DNA of 64,000 nucleotides from Deltaproteobacteria bacterium (GTDB lineage Bacteria > Myxococcota_C > UBA6777): the NCBI GenBank assembly GCA_006226375.1, contig SBHC01000052.1:1-64000 (forward strand). Direction: 5' to 3'. Position numbers and translations under genes: made by a program. Below are positions 8,460-18,085 of this stretch, one piece after another. The notes beneath the pieces are model-generated. The model was not told the DNA's origin, searched no databases, and was given only the letters and a program-made list of their open reading frames with translations. The first letter of the stretch is position 1. Every line of letters starts with the position of its first letter.

Positions 8460-10073
8460 ATGGAACATCGTCGCTGGCCCTACTTGTTGGTTGTTGTGTT
8501 GGTCGGAAGCTGTCTTGGTTTGGGCGGCGTGGCCTGGTACGTGTTGCGCAAAGACCGACAACTTCGGGCCTGGGAGCGGCGAGAGTCCGAGCAGCTTCTC
8601 GCGCAGCAGTTGGCCCAAACCCTACAGCAAAGTGTTCAGCGGCAGTTGGCTCTTTTGCAGTCATTGCCGTCGTCGAAAAGGCCGGTGGCTTGGGCTCAAC
8701 AGTTGCAACAGACGCTTCCAAGTGAGCCCTGGTTTTGGCACGCTGTCGCTTTGGACCGAGACGGTGAGATCCAGTGGCCTTCTCTTCTGTGGGAAGGTCC
8801 TGATGATGGGAAGGCTCTCTCGTTCGCTCAAACTCTCTCTTGTCAGTCCTTTCAAGAGGCTGCTTCCTCCTTGCAGGTGGGGCAGGCTGCCCGCCTCGCT
8901 TCGGCCCTCATTCTCCAACAACGATTGTCCCGCTGTTCCTTGTTTGCTTGGACAAAGGTGGCCTTGCTGCGAGACTTTCATGCTCGTTGGCGCTCATCGC
9001 GCTCCTGGCGGTATTCGTCCTCCAATGACAAAGGATATTGGCTGCTGCGAAGCCGCTCCAGCTTAATGATTGTACGGTCCCATCCTCAGGGTTGGGCTGG
9101 TTTTGCTCTTCGGTTGCGGCACAACTTGCGTGAGGGGATCCCGACACGCTGGAGAGTTGGGTTGCGCTCGGTATGGCTGGACCGCCAGCCTCGCCTCGCG
9201 ACGCCTTCCGCTCACGTGTCGTATGCATCCCTTCCTGAAGTCCTCAGCGGCTACGCTCTCTTCCTCGACAGCGGAAGAGAAGACCAGGCTGTTTCCTGGC
9301 TTCTGGCGGGTTTGGTGACGTTGTGTTTGCTGCTTGCCTCCTGGACAGGGTGGTTGATTGTTCGCCTGTTGCAGCAACAACACCGGATGATGCAGCAACG
9401 GGAGGAGTGGTTTTCGTCGATTACACATGAACTCAAAACTCCGGTCGCTGCGCAGCTTGCGCTGTTGGATACATTGAGCCGGGAGCAGCTTTCTGTGGAG
9501 CAACGCACGAAGTACCAGGGAACTTTGCGCCGAGAAATTCTCCGGCTGCAGCGATTGGTTGAAAATGTCCTGGCGTTGCAAAGAGATGCATTTCCTCCGC
9601 GAAACCAAACACACGTAGACATGACGGCTCTTTGTCACTCTCTTTTGGAAGAGTTTGAGATGCAGGCTATCGAAAGGGGGATGGAGTTGATTTGTGAACA
9701 CCGAACTCCCCTCTATGTCTTCTGTGATGCTGGGGAGCTTTCTTTGTGTCTTCGTCACTTAATCGACAATGCTATCAAGTACTCTCACCGGGAGGGGTGG
9801 GTTCAAGTGGAGCTAGAAGGAACGCAACAAACGGTGGAGATTGTTGTTCGCGACAGCGGGCCAGGTGTTCCTCCAGAGCTGCAGGAGCGTTTGTGGGAGC
9901 CCTTTGAGCGTGGAGACGACCGGAATGAGTCGGGCTCAGGTTTGGGGTTGTATCTTGCTCGACGTATCCTTTTGCGTCATCATGGCTCACTGGACTGGGT
10001 GGCGCACCTCAGCCAAGGCGTGTTTCAGGTTAAGCTCCCTCGTAGTTATCCTGACAAAGGACAGATGGGATGA
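8460..10073 (+). CDS. Membrane sensor histidine kinase
   Basis: It should sense an extracytoplasmic signal and phosphorylate the regulator encoded next. The start ATG at 8460 follows GAGGAGG. A first membrane helix spans about residues 7-28, a periplasmic sensor region runs to about 280, and a second helix lies around 281-302. The H-box SSITHELKTP places the phosphorylated His at residue 323. The ATPase shows the N-box HLIDNAIKYSH, the G1 motif DSGPGVP and the G2 motif GSGLGLYLARR. At 537 residues it is complete. Its last codons overlap the regulator start by four bases (ATGA), indicating translational coupling. The sensor region has no domain I can name. Confidence 0.9.
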   Translation: MEHRRWPYLLVVVLVGSCLGLGGVAWYVLRKDRQLRAWERRESEQLLAQQLAQTLQQSVQRQLALLQSLPSSKRPVAWAQQLQQTLPSEPWFWHAVALDRDGEIQWPSLLWEGPDDGKALSFAQTLSCQSFQEAASSLQVGQAARLASALILQQRLSRCSLFAWTKVALLRDFHARWRSSRSWRYSSSNDKGYWLLRSRSSLMIVRSHPQGWAGFALRLRHNLREGIPTRWRVGLRSVWLDRQPRLATPSAHVSYASLPEVLSGYALFLDSGREDQAVSWLLAGLVTLCLLLASWTGWLIVRLLQQQHRMMQQREEWFSSITHELKTPVAAQLALLDTLSREQLSVEQRTKYQGTLRREILRLQRLVENVLALQRDAFPPRNQTHVDMTALCHSLLEEFEMQAIERGMELICEHRTPLYVFCDAGELSLCLRHLIDNAIKYSHREGWVQVELEGTQQTVEIVVRDSGPGVPPELQERLWEPFERGDDRNESGSGLGLYLARRILLRHHGSLDWVAHLSQGVFQVKLPRSYPDKGQMG

Positions 10074-10747
10074 AGCGAATTCTCGTGGTGGAAGACGAAC
10101 CTGCGCTGCAGGTCTCTCTCGTAGATAACTTAACGTTTGAAGGGTATGAGGTTGTCGCTTCATCGCGCGGTGACGAGGGTTTGGAGCTTGCCTTGGAGAA
10201 CCCTCCTGACCTGGTTGTGTTGGACATCATGTTGCCTGGTCTGGATGGCTACGCAGTGTGTCGACGTATCAAAGAGATGCACCCTACGCTTCCCATTGTG
10301 ATGTTATCGGCAAGAGACCAGTCCGTGGATGTGGTACGAGGACTTGAGCTTGGGGCCGATGACTATGTAAAAAAACCTTTTGCCATGGCTGAGTTGATGG
10401 CGCGTGTTCGGGTCGCCCTTCGTCGTGTCCAGCAGACCTCCCGACCCACATCGTATTCCTTTGGTGATATCACCATCGACTTTGAAAAAATGACCGCATT
10501 TCGCGACGGAAAGCCCCTCTCGTTAACTACACGAGAATACCGAATCTTGCAGGTGTTTGTGGAGCATCGAGGTGCTGTTGTGAGTCGCGACCAGTTGCTG
10601 AACGAAGTGTGGGGATACGAGTCTTTTCCGACCACACGAACTGTGGATAACTACATTGTCCGGTTACGAAAAGTTCTAGAGTCCGAACCCTCCGAACCGC
10701 AGTGGATTGTCTCCGTTCGTGGTGCAGGGTACCGCTTTTTGGGATAA
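10070..10747 (+). CDS. OmpR/PhoB-family response regulator
   Basis: A 225-residue DNA-binding regulator. The receiver domain (1-120) has the acidic pocket VVEDEPAL, phospho-acceptor Asp52 in VVLDIMLPG, the switch residue in MLSARD and Lys in YVKKPF. The C-terminal winged helix (about 128-225) ends with the family signature IVSVRGAGYRFLG and contains TTREYRILQVFVEH. It is coupled to the histidine kinase and to the STN-domain gene upstream; the hairpin at 7254-7274 ahead of this operon is a possible target for autoregulation, which is inference only. Confidence 0.93.
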   Translation: MKRILVVEDEPALQVSLVDNLTFEGYEVVASSRGDEGLELALENPPDLVVLDIMLPGLDGYAVCRRIKEMHPTLPIVMLSARDQSVDVVRGLELGADDYVKKPFAMAELMARVRVALRRVQQTSRPTSYSFGDITIDFEKMTAFRDGKPLSLTTREYRILQVFVEHRGAVVSRDQLLNEVWGYESFPTTRTVDNYIVRLRKVLESEPSEPQWIVSVRGAGYRFLG

Positions 10748-10848
10748 AATAGCTCTTTACGCCTGCCTAAGATTCCTGTATACCACGCCTCGAAATGAAT
10801 AACTTGGCCTTCCTTTCTGTTGTAGGGGCGAGGAAGAAGCTAAGTTTC

Positions 10849-10892
10849 AAGAGCCTTTGGAGCGATATGTTCCAACCGAGTAGAAGGCTCTT
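10849..10892 (+). promoter_or_regulatory. 9-bp perfect inverted repeat in the leader of the SNF2 gene
   Basis: AAGAGCCTT (10849-10857) is perfectly complementary to AAGGCTCTT (10884-10892). Inside, TTGGA (10857-10861) can pair with TCCAA (10871-10875), so the RNA could form a longer interrupted hairpin. It ends 31 bases before the ATG at 10924. It may be a leader structure or protein-binding site. No T-run follows, so it is not a classical terminator for the regulator gene. Confidence 0.4.
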
Positions 10893-10923
10893 CTGTTAAA
10901 GCTCGATCAGGACAAAGGGCAAC

Positions 10924-13900
10924 ATGGTGGCAAAGCAACAGATTGATCGGGAAGAGTGGTTCGCACAGTACGAGCAGCTTTCCGAGACAGAGCAACTCCT
11001 TCTCCAGCTGGTTTCCGTTTGGTATGAACCTGTCAGGCTTGTGGCGATTGCAAAGAGCTTGGAGCTTTCTGCGGTGAGGTTGGGTCTGTCTCTTGAGGTT
11101 GGTGCAGAAGAGACCATCTCGAAGTTGTACCGCCATGGGTTTTTTCGGAAACAGCAAGGACAATACTACTGTCCACCAGCCTGCCGAGAAGAGTTAACAT
11201 TGCGAGCCGTTCTGGCAGGTCATTTGGAAGACCTTGTCGAAAGTATTAACAACACGACTCTGCAGATCCGTCGGTATTCGTATGGGATGCTTGCTTACGA
11301 AGAGCGACTGCGACGATGGCGAATCGCTGTGTATCTCCGTGACTGGGACACGGCCTACGCTCAACTTACAACCATGCAACGCCATTTTGCACGTGCCTTT
11401 GCGGAGCGGCATCCCTATCGTTTGCTGTTCCGTCATCTGTACGACATGGACTGGTTCTTAGCGCAACCTGCTCACTTTCTGGAAGCAGGCTTGAAGGATG
11501 CGTTGTTTGCAGCCCTTGTTTCTTTCGAGCCGGTCCACGACATTCTGGAGTGGCTGGAGCTTTACTTTGAGCATCGGTCGGATGATGCATCGTTCAGCGT
11601 GCAATGGGCGCTGGCGTTTCACTGGATCATTCGAGGCTATTTGGAAGAAGCGCGGTTGCTCCTGGACGGTCAGGAAGACCCCGTTGCTATGGGCTTGTTG
11701 GGTTGCTTGGAGTTGTTGCAAGGCCGAGTGGAAGAGTCCAGAGCTTGTTTGCAGAGCGCCTTGGATGTGCTTGGCCAGGACCGGCGTCGAAAGTTTGTGC
11801 ACCTTCAGGGGCTGGCCCAATGGTTTCAGATCTTACTTTGGCTTAAGGACGGGGATGGAGAGTCCCTTCGTCGTGCCAAGGTTTGGGCCAACAACGCCAT
11901 CGGAGACCAGCACGAATGGCTCCAACCCTTGTACCCTGCTGTTCTTACCCTCCTCAATGTGTTGCAAGGGCATGAAGCTGCGCTGGATGATGCTGTTTCC
12001 TCCATCGTCAAAGCCGAAACCGATAACTCTGTGGTGGAGTGGCTGCGTTGGCAGATTGGCTTTTGGTTGTCTCCTGAGCATGTGCAGAAGGAGGATTACC
12101 AAAACAAGCTGATGAGCCTTCTTCACCGAGCCTACACAGGGGGTTATCGTTGGATTGCTGCTGAGATTGCTGAGCTATTGTTTCAGCTTGACTCTTCATC
12201 GCAAGCACAGGAAACCCTCGCGAACAAGCTTCGTGAAGAGACGGGGGTCGTCAGTCTTGTTCTGTGGTTAGAGTCAAAGCCTGCCTGGGCTCTCTCTCTG
12301 CAAGCCTTGGCGAAGTTGGGCCAAGGCGAAGAAACCAAACAGAGCGCACAAGAGTCGGATGATACACGCATTGTGTGGTTCTTGAGCCAACAGGAAGACC
12401 CACCTTCGGTGGAAGTGAAGGTGCAAAAATGGAGCGTCAAAGGAGCCTGGACAAGGGGGCGCTCTGTCAACAGCCATAGGCTTCTTCGCGACCCTGAGTA
12501 TGCAGGTGTCTTGAGCGCCCAAGACCGCCGCGTGGCTCATGCTTTGTCCAAGTGGGATCAGCTTTCTCCTTCTTACGTTGCAAAGACCCGCCGAGAGGAG
12601 TGGAAGCTCCGCACTTTGCGAGAGCTTGTTGGGCATCCGATGGTCTTTTGGAAGCATGAACCGAGCATTCGTATCAACATCATCCGACGTGAACCTGTTT
12701 TGCGTATCTTGGAAGAAGAGAGAGAGTTACGGCTTTGTTTGTTGCCGCTGTTGGAGCAAGGGCAGTGGTTGTCTGCTCGGGTGTTGAGTCCAACGACGGT
12801 TTGTGTGTACGAAGCCAATGAACAGCACCAGAAGCTACAAGAGATCCTATCCAGTCAAGGTCTCTCTGTTCCGCTCAGAGAAAAGCAAGCTGTTCTGGAT
12901 GTGGTCGGCTCTGTTGCTCCTTTGGTTACCATTCACTCGGATATTGGCGGGAATAGCAAAGATGTCGAAAACGTGGAACCCGACTCCCGTTTGTTCCTCG
13001 ACCTGTTCCCCTACAACACAGGGTTGCGCGCCGAGCTTCGTGTGATGCCTCTGTCGGAAGAAGGCCCCCGGCTTCTTCCAGGAGAAGGTCCTGCTGCGGT
13101 CTTTGCCCAGGTCGGGGAGCGTTCACTGCACGCTCGACGTGACAAAGTGGAAGAGAGCGAGCGTATGGAGGACCTCCTGGAAACGGTGGAGTCTCTCGGC
13201 TTTCGGAAAAGCAAGAACGGCGAATGGCTCTTTGACAGCCCTGAGGAAGCACTGGAGCTATTGTTGGAGTTACAATCTGTGCCCAGCGAGATGTTGGTGG
13301 TGCGGTGGCCTGAAGGTCAAACGTTAAAGCTACGAGCTTCTCTCGACCATCAGCAGATGGAGTGGAAGATTCAGGGAAGCCAAGATTGGTTTTCTGCGAC
13401 AGGTTCGTTGAAAGTAGACGATGAACTCGTCTTGGAAACCAAAACCTTGCTGCGGCTGTTGGAGCTTTCCGAAGGGAAATTCCTTGCCCTGGAGGACGGC
13501 GAATTTGTCGCTCTTACCGATGAGTTTCGTGCTCGCCTTGAGTCGTTCCGGGCTTTCTCCGACCATGACGGCTCGTTCCCCGCGTCGGCAGCCTTTGCGA
13601 TGGAGAGCCTTCTGGAAGGAGCCGGCGATGTTGAGGTCGATCGGAAGTGGAAGAAGCACCTCAAACGTTTGCATGCCAAGCCCAAAGCTCTCGCTGTTCC
13701 AAAGGGTCTGCAAGCCACTCTTCGTGACTACCAGGAAGAAGGATTTCGTTGGCTGTCACAGCTTGCTCATTGGCAGTTTGGAGCCTGTCTTGCCGATGAA
13801 ATGGGGCTAGGTAAGACGCTCCAAGCTATCGCTGTGTTGCTTGCTCGTGCCGAGGAAGGACCTGCATTGGTTGTTGCTCCCACCTCGGTTTGTCCGAACT

Positions 13901-15099
13901 GGGAGTCTGAAATCCAAAAGTTTGCTCCGGGTTTGCGGAGTCATTTGTTGGCGACATCGGACCGTGAGGAAGTCCTGTCCTCGTTGGCTCCTGGTGAAGT
14001 TTTGATTGCAAGCTATGGCCTGTTGCAAAACGAGGCTGAGAAAATCAACGAAGTTCACTGGTCATCAATCATTCTCGATGAAGCCCAAGCGATCAAAAAC
14101 CGAGCCACCAAACGCTCCCAGGTTGCGATGACATTGCGTAGTGACTTTCGGATGATTACAACAGGTACTCCGATTGAAAATCATCTGGGTGAACTGTGGA
14201 ATCTGTACCGATTTATCAACCCTGGTCTGTTGGGTTCTTGGGAGCACTTTCAGGAACACTTTGCCCGGCCCATTGAACGAGGTGGAGACGGGGCAGAGGC
14301 TGTTCGCGAGCGACTTCGCGTGCTGATCCAGCCCTTCTTGCTGCGCCGTAGAAAAGCCGATGTCCTCGATGAATTGCCGCCTCGAACAGAGTCTGTTCTT
14401 CATGTGGAGATGAGCCCCGAAGAGACAGCGTTGTACGAGGCGTTGCGTCAGAAAGCCTTGCAATCGCTGCTTGAGCCTTCTGCCGTTTCTGGAGGACAAC
14501 AGCATCTCCAGATCCTTGCCGAGTTGATGAAGCTGCGTCGAGCGTGTTGCCATCCCAAGCTTGTTTTGGAAGATTCCACCATACCAAGCTCCAAGTTGGC
14601 TCTGTTGGATGAGCTGTTGGAAGAGCTGTTGGAGAATGAGCACAAGGTTCTTGTGTTCAGCCAGTTTGTGGGTCACTTGACGCTCATTCGTGAACGCCTT
14701 GATGAGAAAGAGATCCACTACCAATACTTGGATGGAAGCACCCCTCTGCGCCAACGGAAACAGCGAATCAATGCGTTCCAACAGGGGGAGGGCGATGTGT
14801 TCTTGATCAGCTTGAAAGCTGGTGGGTTTGGTATCAACCTGACGGCCGCTGACTACGTCATTCACATGGACCCTTGGTGGAATCCTGCCGTCGAAGACCA
14901 GGCCTCGGACCGCGCGCACCGGATTGGTCAAACCCGTCCGGTTACGGTGTACCGACTCGTCACACAGCACACCATCGAAGAGAAGATCTTGGCGCTTCAC
15001 GAACAAAAGCGTGACCTTGCTGAGAGCCTGTTGGAAGGCAGTGACATGACTGGAAAAATGTCGGCCGACGAGCTTCTCTCCTTGATTCAAACCTCTTGA
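10924..15099 (+). CDS. SWI2/SNF2 ATPase with a very long N-terminal region
   Basis: A 1391-residue ATP-dependent DNA translocase. The C-terminal motor begins near residue 930: LRDYQEEGFRWLSQLA, the Walker A segment ADEMGLGKTLQAIAVLL (about 957), the Walker B ILDEAQAIKN, TGTPIEN, and the second lobe with VLVFSQFVGHL, LKAGGFGINLTAADYVIHMD and DRAHRIGQTRPVTVYRL. The first 900 residues are unusual: helical, TPR-like repeats around 120-450 and a poorly recognisable middle. Bacterial SNF2 proteins often end in about 1000 residues; this is longer. The ATG at 10924 follows GGACAAAGGG. Likely roles are nucleoprotein remodelling or transcription recycling, but nothing in the neighbourhood shows which. 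Confidence 0.88.
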   Translation: MVAKQQIDREEWFAQYEQLSETEQLLLQLVSVWYEPVRLVAIAKSLELSAVRLGLSLEVGAEETISKLYRHGFFRKQQGQYYCPPACREELTLRAVLAGHLEDLVESINNTTLQIRRYSYGMLAYEERLRRWRIAVYLRDWDTAYAQLTTMQRHFARAFAERHPYRLLFRHLYDMDWFLAQPAHFLEAGLKDALFAALVSFEPVHDILEWLELYFEHRSDDASFSVQWALAFHWIIRGYLEEARLLLDGQEDPVAMGLLGCLELLQGRVEESRACLQSALDVLGQDRRRKFVHLQGLAQWFQILLWLKDGDGESLRRAKVWANNAIGDQHEWLQPLYPAVLTLLNVLQGHEAALDDAVSSIVKAETDNSVVEWLRWQIGFWLSPEHVQKEDYQNKLMSLLHRAYTGGYRWIAAEIAELLFQLDSSSQAQETLANKLREETGVVSLVLWLESKPAWALSLQALAKLGQGEETKQSAQESDDTRIVWFLSQQEDPPSVEVKVQKWSVKGAWTRGRSVNSHRLLRDPEYAGVLSAQDRRVAHALSKWDQLSPSYVAKTRREEWKLRTLRELVGHPMVFWKHEPSIRINIIRREPVLRILEEERELRLCLLPLLEQGQWLSARVLSPTTVCVYEANEQHQKLQEILSSQGLSVPLREKQAVLDVVGSVAPLVTIHSDIGGNSKDVENVEPDSRLFLDLFPYNTGLRAELRVMPLSEEGPRLLPGEGPAAVFAQVGERSLHARRDKVEESERMEDLLETVESLGFRKSKNGEWLFDSPEEALELLLELQSVPSEMLVVRWPEGQTLKLRASLDHQQMEWKIQGSQDWFSATGSLKVDDELVLETKTLLRLLELSEGKFLALEDGEFVALTDEFRARLESFRAFSDHDGSFPASAAFAMESLLEGAGDVEVDRKWKKHLKRLHAKPKALAVPKGLQATLRDYQEEGFRWLSQLAHWQFGACLADEMGLGKTLQAIAVLLARAEEGPALVVAPTSVCPNWESEIQKFAPGLRSHLLATSDREEVLSSLAPGEVLIASYGLLQNEAEKINEVHWSSIILDEAQAIKNRATKRSQVAMTLRSDFRMITTGTPIENHLGELWNLYRFINPGLLGSWEHFQEHFARPIERGGDGAEAVRERLRVLIQPFLLRRRKADVLDELPPRTESVLHVEMSPEETALYEALRQKALQSLLEPSAVSGGQQHLQILAELMKLRRACCHPKLVLEDSTIPSSKLALLDELLEELLENEHKVLVFSQFVGHLTLIRERLDEKEIHYQYLDGSTPLRQRKQRINAFQQGEGDVFLISLKAGGFGINLTAADYVIHMDPWWNPAVEDQASDRAHRIGQTRPVTVYRLVTQHTIEEKILALHEQKRDLAESLLEGSDMTGKMSADELLSLIQTS

Positions 15100-15148
15100 T
15101 CTACCAGACCAACAAAGAACGTCGTCGCTGTCCGGTGGCTTTTCCTGC

Positions 15149-15178
15149 GCAACATGGTATGATGCTTGGTGATGTTGC
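15149..15178. repeat. 7-bp perfect inverted repeat after the SNF2 gene
   Basis: GCAACAT (15149-15155) and ATGTTGC (15172-15178) are perfect complements around 16 bases. It lies 50 bases after the SNF2 stop and 89 before the next ATG. It could be a weak terminator stem without a T-run or a leader element; chance is also plausible. Confidence 0.25.
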
Positions 15179-15267
15179 TTGGTTGGGCAGGCCAGTTTTG
15201 TTGTGGACTACAACCTTGTGAAGCAGCATAGATGGATCATGGACAGGAGATTTGGAAGGATTGAGAT

Positions 15268-17235
15268 ATGACGTCGAGAGCGAGTTTGTTTTCGCATCGT
15301 GGGTTGTCGCCTCGTCGCTGTCGTTCCCCACTGTCTACACTGTTGTGGATGGTGTTGTGTATGGGATGGTTGTGGGGCATGGGCACATGGACGGGGTGTG
15401 CTGAATGTCAATTTGACCTGGATTGCCCTGGCGCCGGTAGCCAATGCCGACAAGGGCAGTGTATCGAGCGAGAGCCTGTTAGCAACCGGAACACCCCTCC
15501 TCCAGTTTGCGCGACTGGACAGCGAGAGCCTTGTTACACTGGCCCCAAAGAAACCATCGATGAAGGCCCTTGCCGCCAAGGTGAGCGGGTTTGCAGTGGT
15601 GAAGGTCAGTGGGGGCCTTGCCTCAATGAAATTACCCCCATCACTGACGTTTGCAACGGCAAAGACGACGACTGCGATGGCACCATTGATGAAGGTTGCA
15701 AGTGCCAGGATGGCGACACTCGAAAATGTTACACAGGTCAACCTGAAACCCAAGGCGTGGGTGTGTGCAAGGGCGGAACCCAAACTTGTGTGAATCAGGA
15801 GTGGGGAGCCTGCGAAGGGGAGCAAGCTCCTTCCAAAGAAGTGTGCAACGGCCAAGACGATGACTGCGATGGCCAAACGGACGAAGACATTCCGAACGGT
15901 CAAGACTGTCAGGTGCCTGGGGCCAAAGGACCCTGCGCGAAAGGCTCTTCGCTTTGTCAAAATGGTCAGGCCTCATGCCAACCCACTGTGCAACCCCAAG
16001 CAGAGAAGTGCGCCAACGGCATTGACGAAGACTGCGACGGTGAAATTGATGAGCCTCCCTGCGCTTGCAAACCAGGCGAAACACAGTCTTGTTACAGCGG
16101 TCCTTCGGGTACAGCAGGAAAAGCGGATTGCAAGGCTGGCACGCAGACTTGCAGTAACACCGGAGGCTGGGGGCCCTGCGTCGGGGAGATTCTTCCTCAA
16201 CAGGAAACCTGCAATGGCAAGGACGACGACTGTGACGGTCAAATCGACGGCATGACTCGACCCTGCACACAAGGTTGCAACAAAGGGCAGGAACGATGCC
16301 AACTGAGCCAGTGGCTGTCTTGCGATGCGCAACCCGCTGAGGGGGAAGTTTGTGACGGCAAAGATAACGATTGCAACGGTCTTATCGATGATGTAGCGGG
16401 CTCTCCGTGCCAATGCAACACTGGGGCAAAGCGCCCGTGTGGCTCCAGCGTTGGAGTGTGCCAGCAGGGACAACAAGAGTGCATCAACGGTCAATGGAGT
16501 CTGTTCTGCCAAGGCGAAGTGAAAGGCTCGACTGAGTCTTGCGATGGCAAAGACAACGACTGCAATGGGACGGTGGATGACAACTTAACCTGTTCCTTCA
16601 GCCGCGTGTATTGGAGCGGTCCTGGAACACAAAGTTACTTCTGCTTTGGCTCCCAGATGTTTGTGCTGGCCTCCGAGATGGCAAGGCTGTGTCGCTTTGG
16701 CTCCAGCACTCCAGTCACCTGGAAAAAGACGTGCCTGGATGCATTCTCCAAAAGCTTCATCCCCATGGACCATAGCACCTGTCGTCAACGGGTGTATCGT
16801 TATGACTTTACCAAGAACGGAAATACCCATCATTACTACATCGCAGACGATGCTTGGACGGGTTACAAGAACGACAAATACACCAAAGTGGGTGAGGTCT
16901 TTCGTGCCCTTACCAAAAAAGTGGCTGGAACAGTCGAGTGCAAGACCTACACGAACTGGACGTTACGGGATACGGTTGTGATTTGTGGTACCAGCTCAGA
17001 AACAACAACGTTGTTGAACCAGGGATACACCGAGGTGGAGAGCCTGGGTTGGATGTCCAAGGACACGTCAACCTCTGGTATTAAGTTGCATGGTCTGACG
17101 CTTAAGCCTGTATGGCGTTCCTACAACAAGACGCTGAAGGCCCATTTGTTCACTACGTCCAAATCAGACCATGACAAATCTGTGAACCAACAGGGTTATG
17201 TGAAGGAACCCAACATTGGGCAAGGCATTCCCTAG
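15268..17235 (+). CDS. Secreted MopE-repeat protein with DUF5648-like C-terminal domain
   Basis: The 655-residue protein starts at an ATG preceded by GGAAGGATTGAG. After a long basic N-terminus a hydrophobic segment (LSTLLWMVLCMGWLWGMG) ends in WTGC, a possible lipobox. Residues about 100-440 carry six acidic motifs of the form CNGKDDDCDGTIDEG, CDGKDNDCNGLIDD and variants, alternating with GACEGE-like stretches. Such motifs are found in MopE-type and other myxobacterial surface proteins and resemble calcium-binding loops. The last 210 residues are free of repeats and include AHLFTTSKSDHDKSVNQQGY, which resembles the DUF5648 repeat of secreted proteins. A role in surface binding of metal or ligand is inference. 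Confidence 0.7.
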   Translation: MTSRASLFSHRGLSPRRCRSPLSTLLWMVLCMGWLWGMGTWTGCAECQFDLDCPGAGSQCRQGQCIEREPVSNRNTPPPVCATGQREPCYTGPKETIDEGPCRQGERVCSGEGQWGPCLNEITPITDVCNGKDDDCDGTIDEGCKCQDGDTRKCYTGQPETQGVGVCKGGTQTCVNQEWGACEGEQAPSKEVCNGQDDDCDGQTDEDIPNGQDCQVPGAKGPCAKGSSLCQNGQASCQPTVQPQAEKCANGIDEDCDGEIDEPPCACKPGETQSCYSGPSGTAGKADCKAGTQTCSNTGGWGPCVGEILPQQETCNGKDDDCDGQIDGMTRPCTQGCNKGQERCQLSQWLSCDAQPAEGEVCDGKDNDCNGLIDDVAGSPCQCNTGAKRPCGSSVGVCQQGQQECINGQWSLFCQGEVKGSTESCDGKDNDCNGTVDDNLTCSFSRVYWSGPGTQSYFCFGSQMFVLASEMARLCRFGSSTPVTWKKTCLDAFSKSFIPMDHSTCRQRVYRYDFTKNGNTHHYYIADDAWTGYKNDKYTKVGEVFRALTKKVAGTVECKTYTNWTLRDTVVICGTSSETTTLLNQGYTEVESLGWMSKDTSTSGIKLHGLTLKPVWRSYNKTLKAHLFTTSKSDHDKSVNQQGYVKEPNIGQGIP

Positions 17236-17292
17236 TCTCTTGTTGAGCGTGCAAGTGTTCGTTTCTCCCAGAAATCGGGTGAGGAGTGGTTG

Positions 17293-18084
17293 ATGGCGGA
17301 GAACATTCCGGGGTTTTTGCAGTACGACTTTCATGCAGAAGGCACAACCAAGCCCGTATACCAGCTTGGTTCAGAGGGGCAACCTCCCGTTGTCTTAATG
17401 CATGAACTTCCAGGAATGGTGCCCGAGTGCGTTGCTTTGGCGCGGGAGCTTCACGAGGAAGGCTTCGCCGTTACTATGCCGCTTATGTTTGGTCAACCCA
17501 ATCAACACGCCATCGTTACCAACACCCTCCGGATCTGTTTGAGCCGGGAATTCTCGATGTTTGCGAAGGGAAAGTCGAGTCCTCTTGCTTCCTGGATGCG
17601 GGCTCTTTGTCGGAAAGCTCACGAAGAGTCTGGCGGACGACCCATTGGTGTAATTGGCATGTGCCTTACCGGAAACTTTGCGCTCACCTTGATGGTGGAT
17701 GAGTTTGTGATGGCTCCTGTGATGAGCCAACCCTCCTTGCCTGTGGGGTTTTCTCAAGACAAACATGAGGATCTTGGTACAGACCCAGCCATCTTGGAAC
17801 AAGCTGTTCGGCGTTCTCAGGAAGAGAATCTCCCCTTGCTGGGACTGCGGTTCACCTGTGACCCTCTCTGTCGTGGGTCGCGGTTTCAAAAGCTCGAAGA
17901 GTTGTTTGGTGAGCGGTTCCGAAAGATTGAGATCGACTCTTCGGCGGGCAACCCGCATGGCATCCCTCGGGCCTCTCACGCTGTGCTCACGGTCCATCGT
18001 GTCAAAGAGCCCAACCATCCCACACAGCAAGCGTTTCGTGAGGTTGTTGCATTTCTTCACGAACAGCTTCAGACGAACTCCTAG
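17293..18084 (+). CDS. Dienelactone hydrolase family protein
   Basis: A 263-residue cytoplasmic alpha/beta hydrolase. The ATG at 17293 follows GAGGAGTGG; TTG at 17290 is an alternative. The Cys nucleophile expected in this family is Cys124 in GVIGMCLTGNFAL, and PPVVLMHELPGM is the usual strand-plus-oxyanion loop. FTCDPLC and SHAVLTVH probably supply the acid and His. Classic members hydrolyse dienelactones in chlorocatechol breakdown, which would fit the aromatic operon 11 kb upstream, but many relatives have other substrates. It is separated by only one base from the next gene, so the two should be co-translated. Confidence 0.72.
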   Translation: MAENIPGFLQYDFHAEGTTKPVYQLGSEGQPPVVLMHELPGMVPECVALARELHEEGFAVTMPLMFGQPNQHAIVTNTLRICLSREFSMFAKGKSSPLASWMRALCRKAHEESGGRPIGVIGMCLTGNFALTLMVDEFVMAPVMSQPSLPVGFSQDKHEDLGTDPAILEQAVRRSQEENLPLLGLRFTCDPLCRGSRFQKLEELFGERFRKIEIDSSAGNPHGIPRASHAVLTVHRVKEPNHPTQQAFREVVAFLHEQLQTNS

Positions 18085-18085
18085 A

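Noticed and set aside
14065-15090. 341-codon minus-strand frame inside the SNF2 gene
   Set aside because: Antisense to the conserved ATPase motor; no family pattern and no plausible start.
17765-18085. Extension of the alpha/beta hydrolase into the previous gene
   Set aside because: The overlap of over 300 bases is with an intact gene; the ATG right after that stop fits the fold start.
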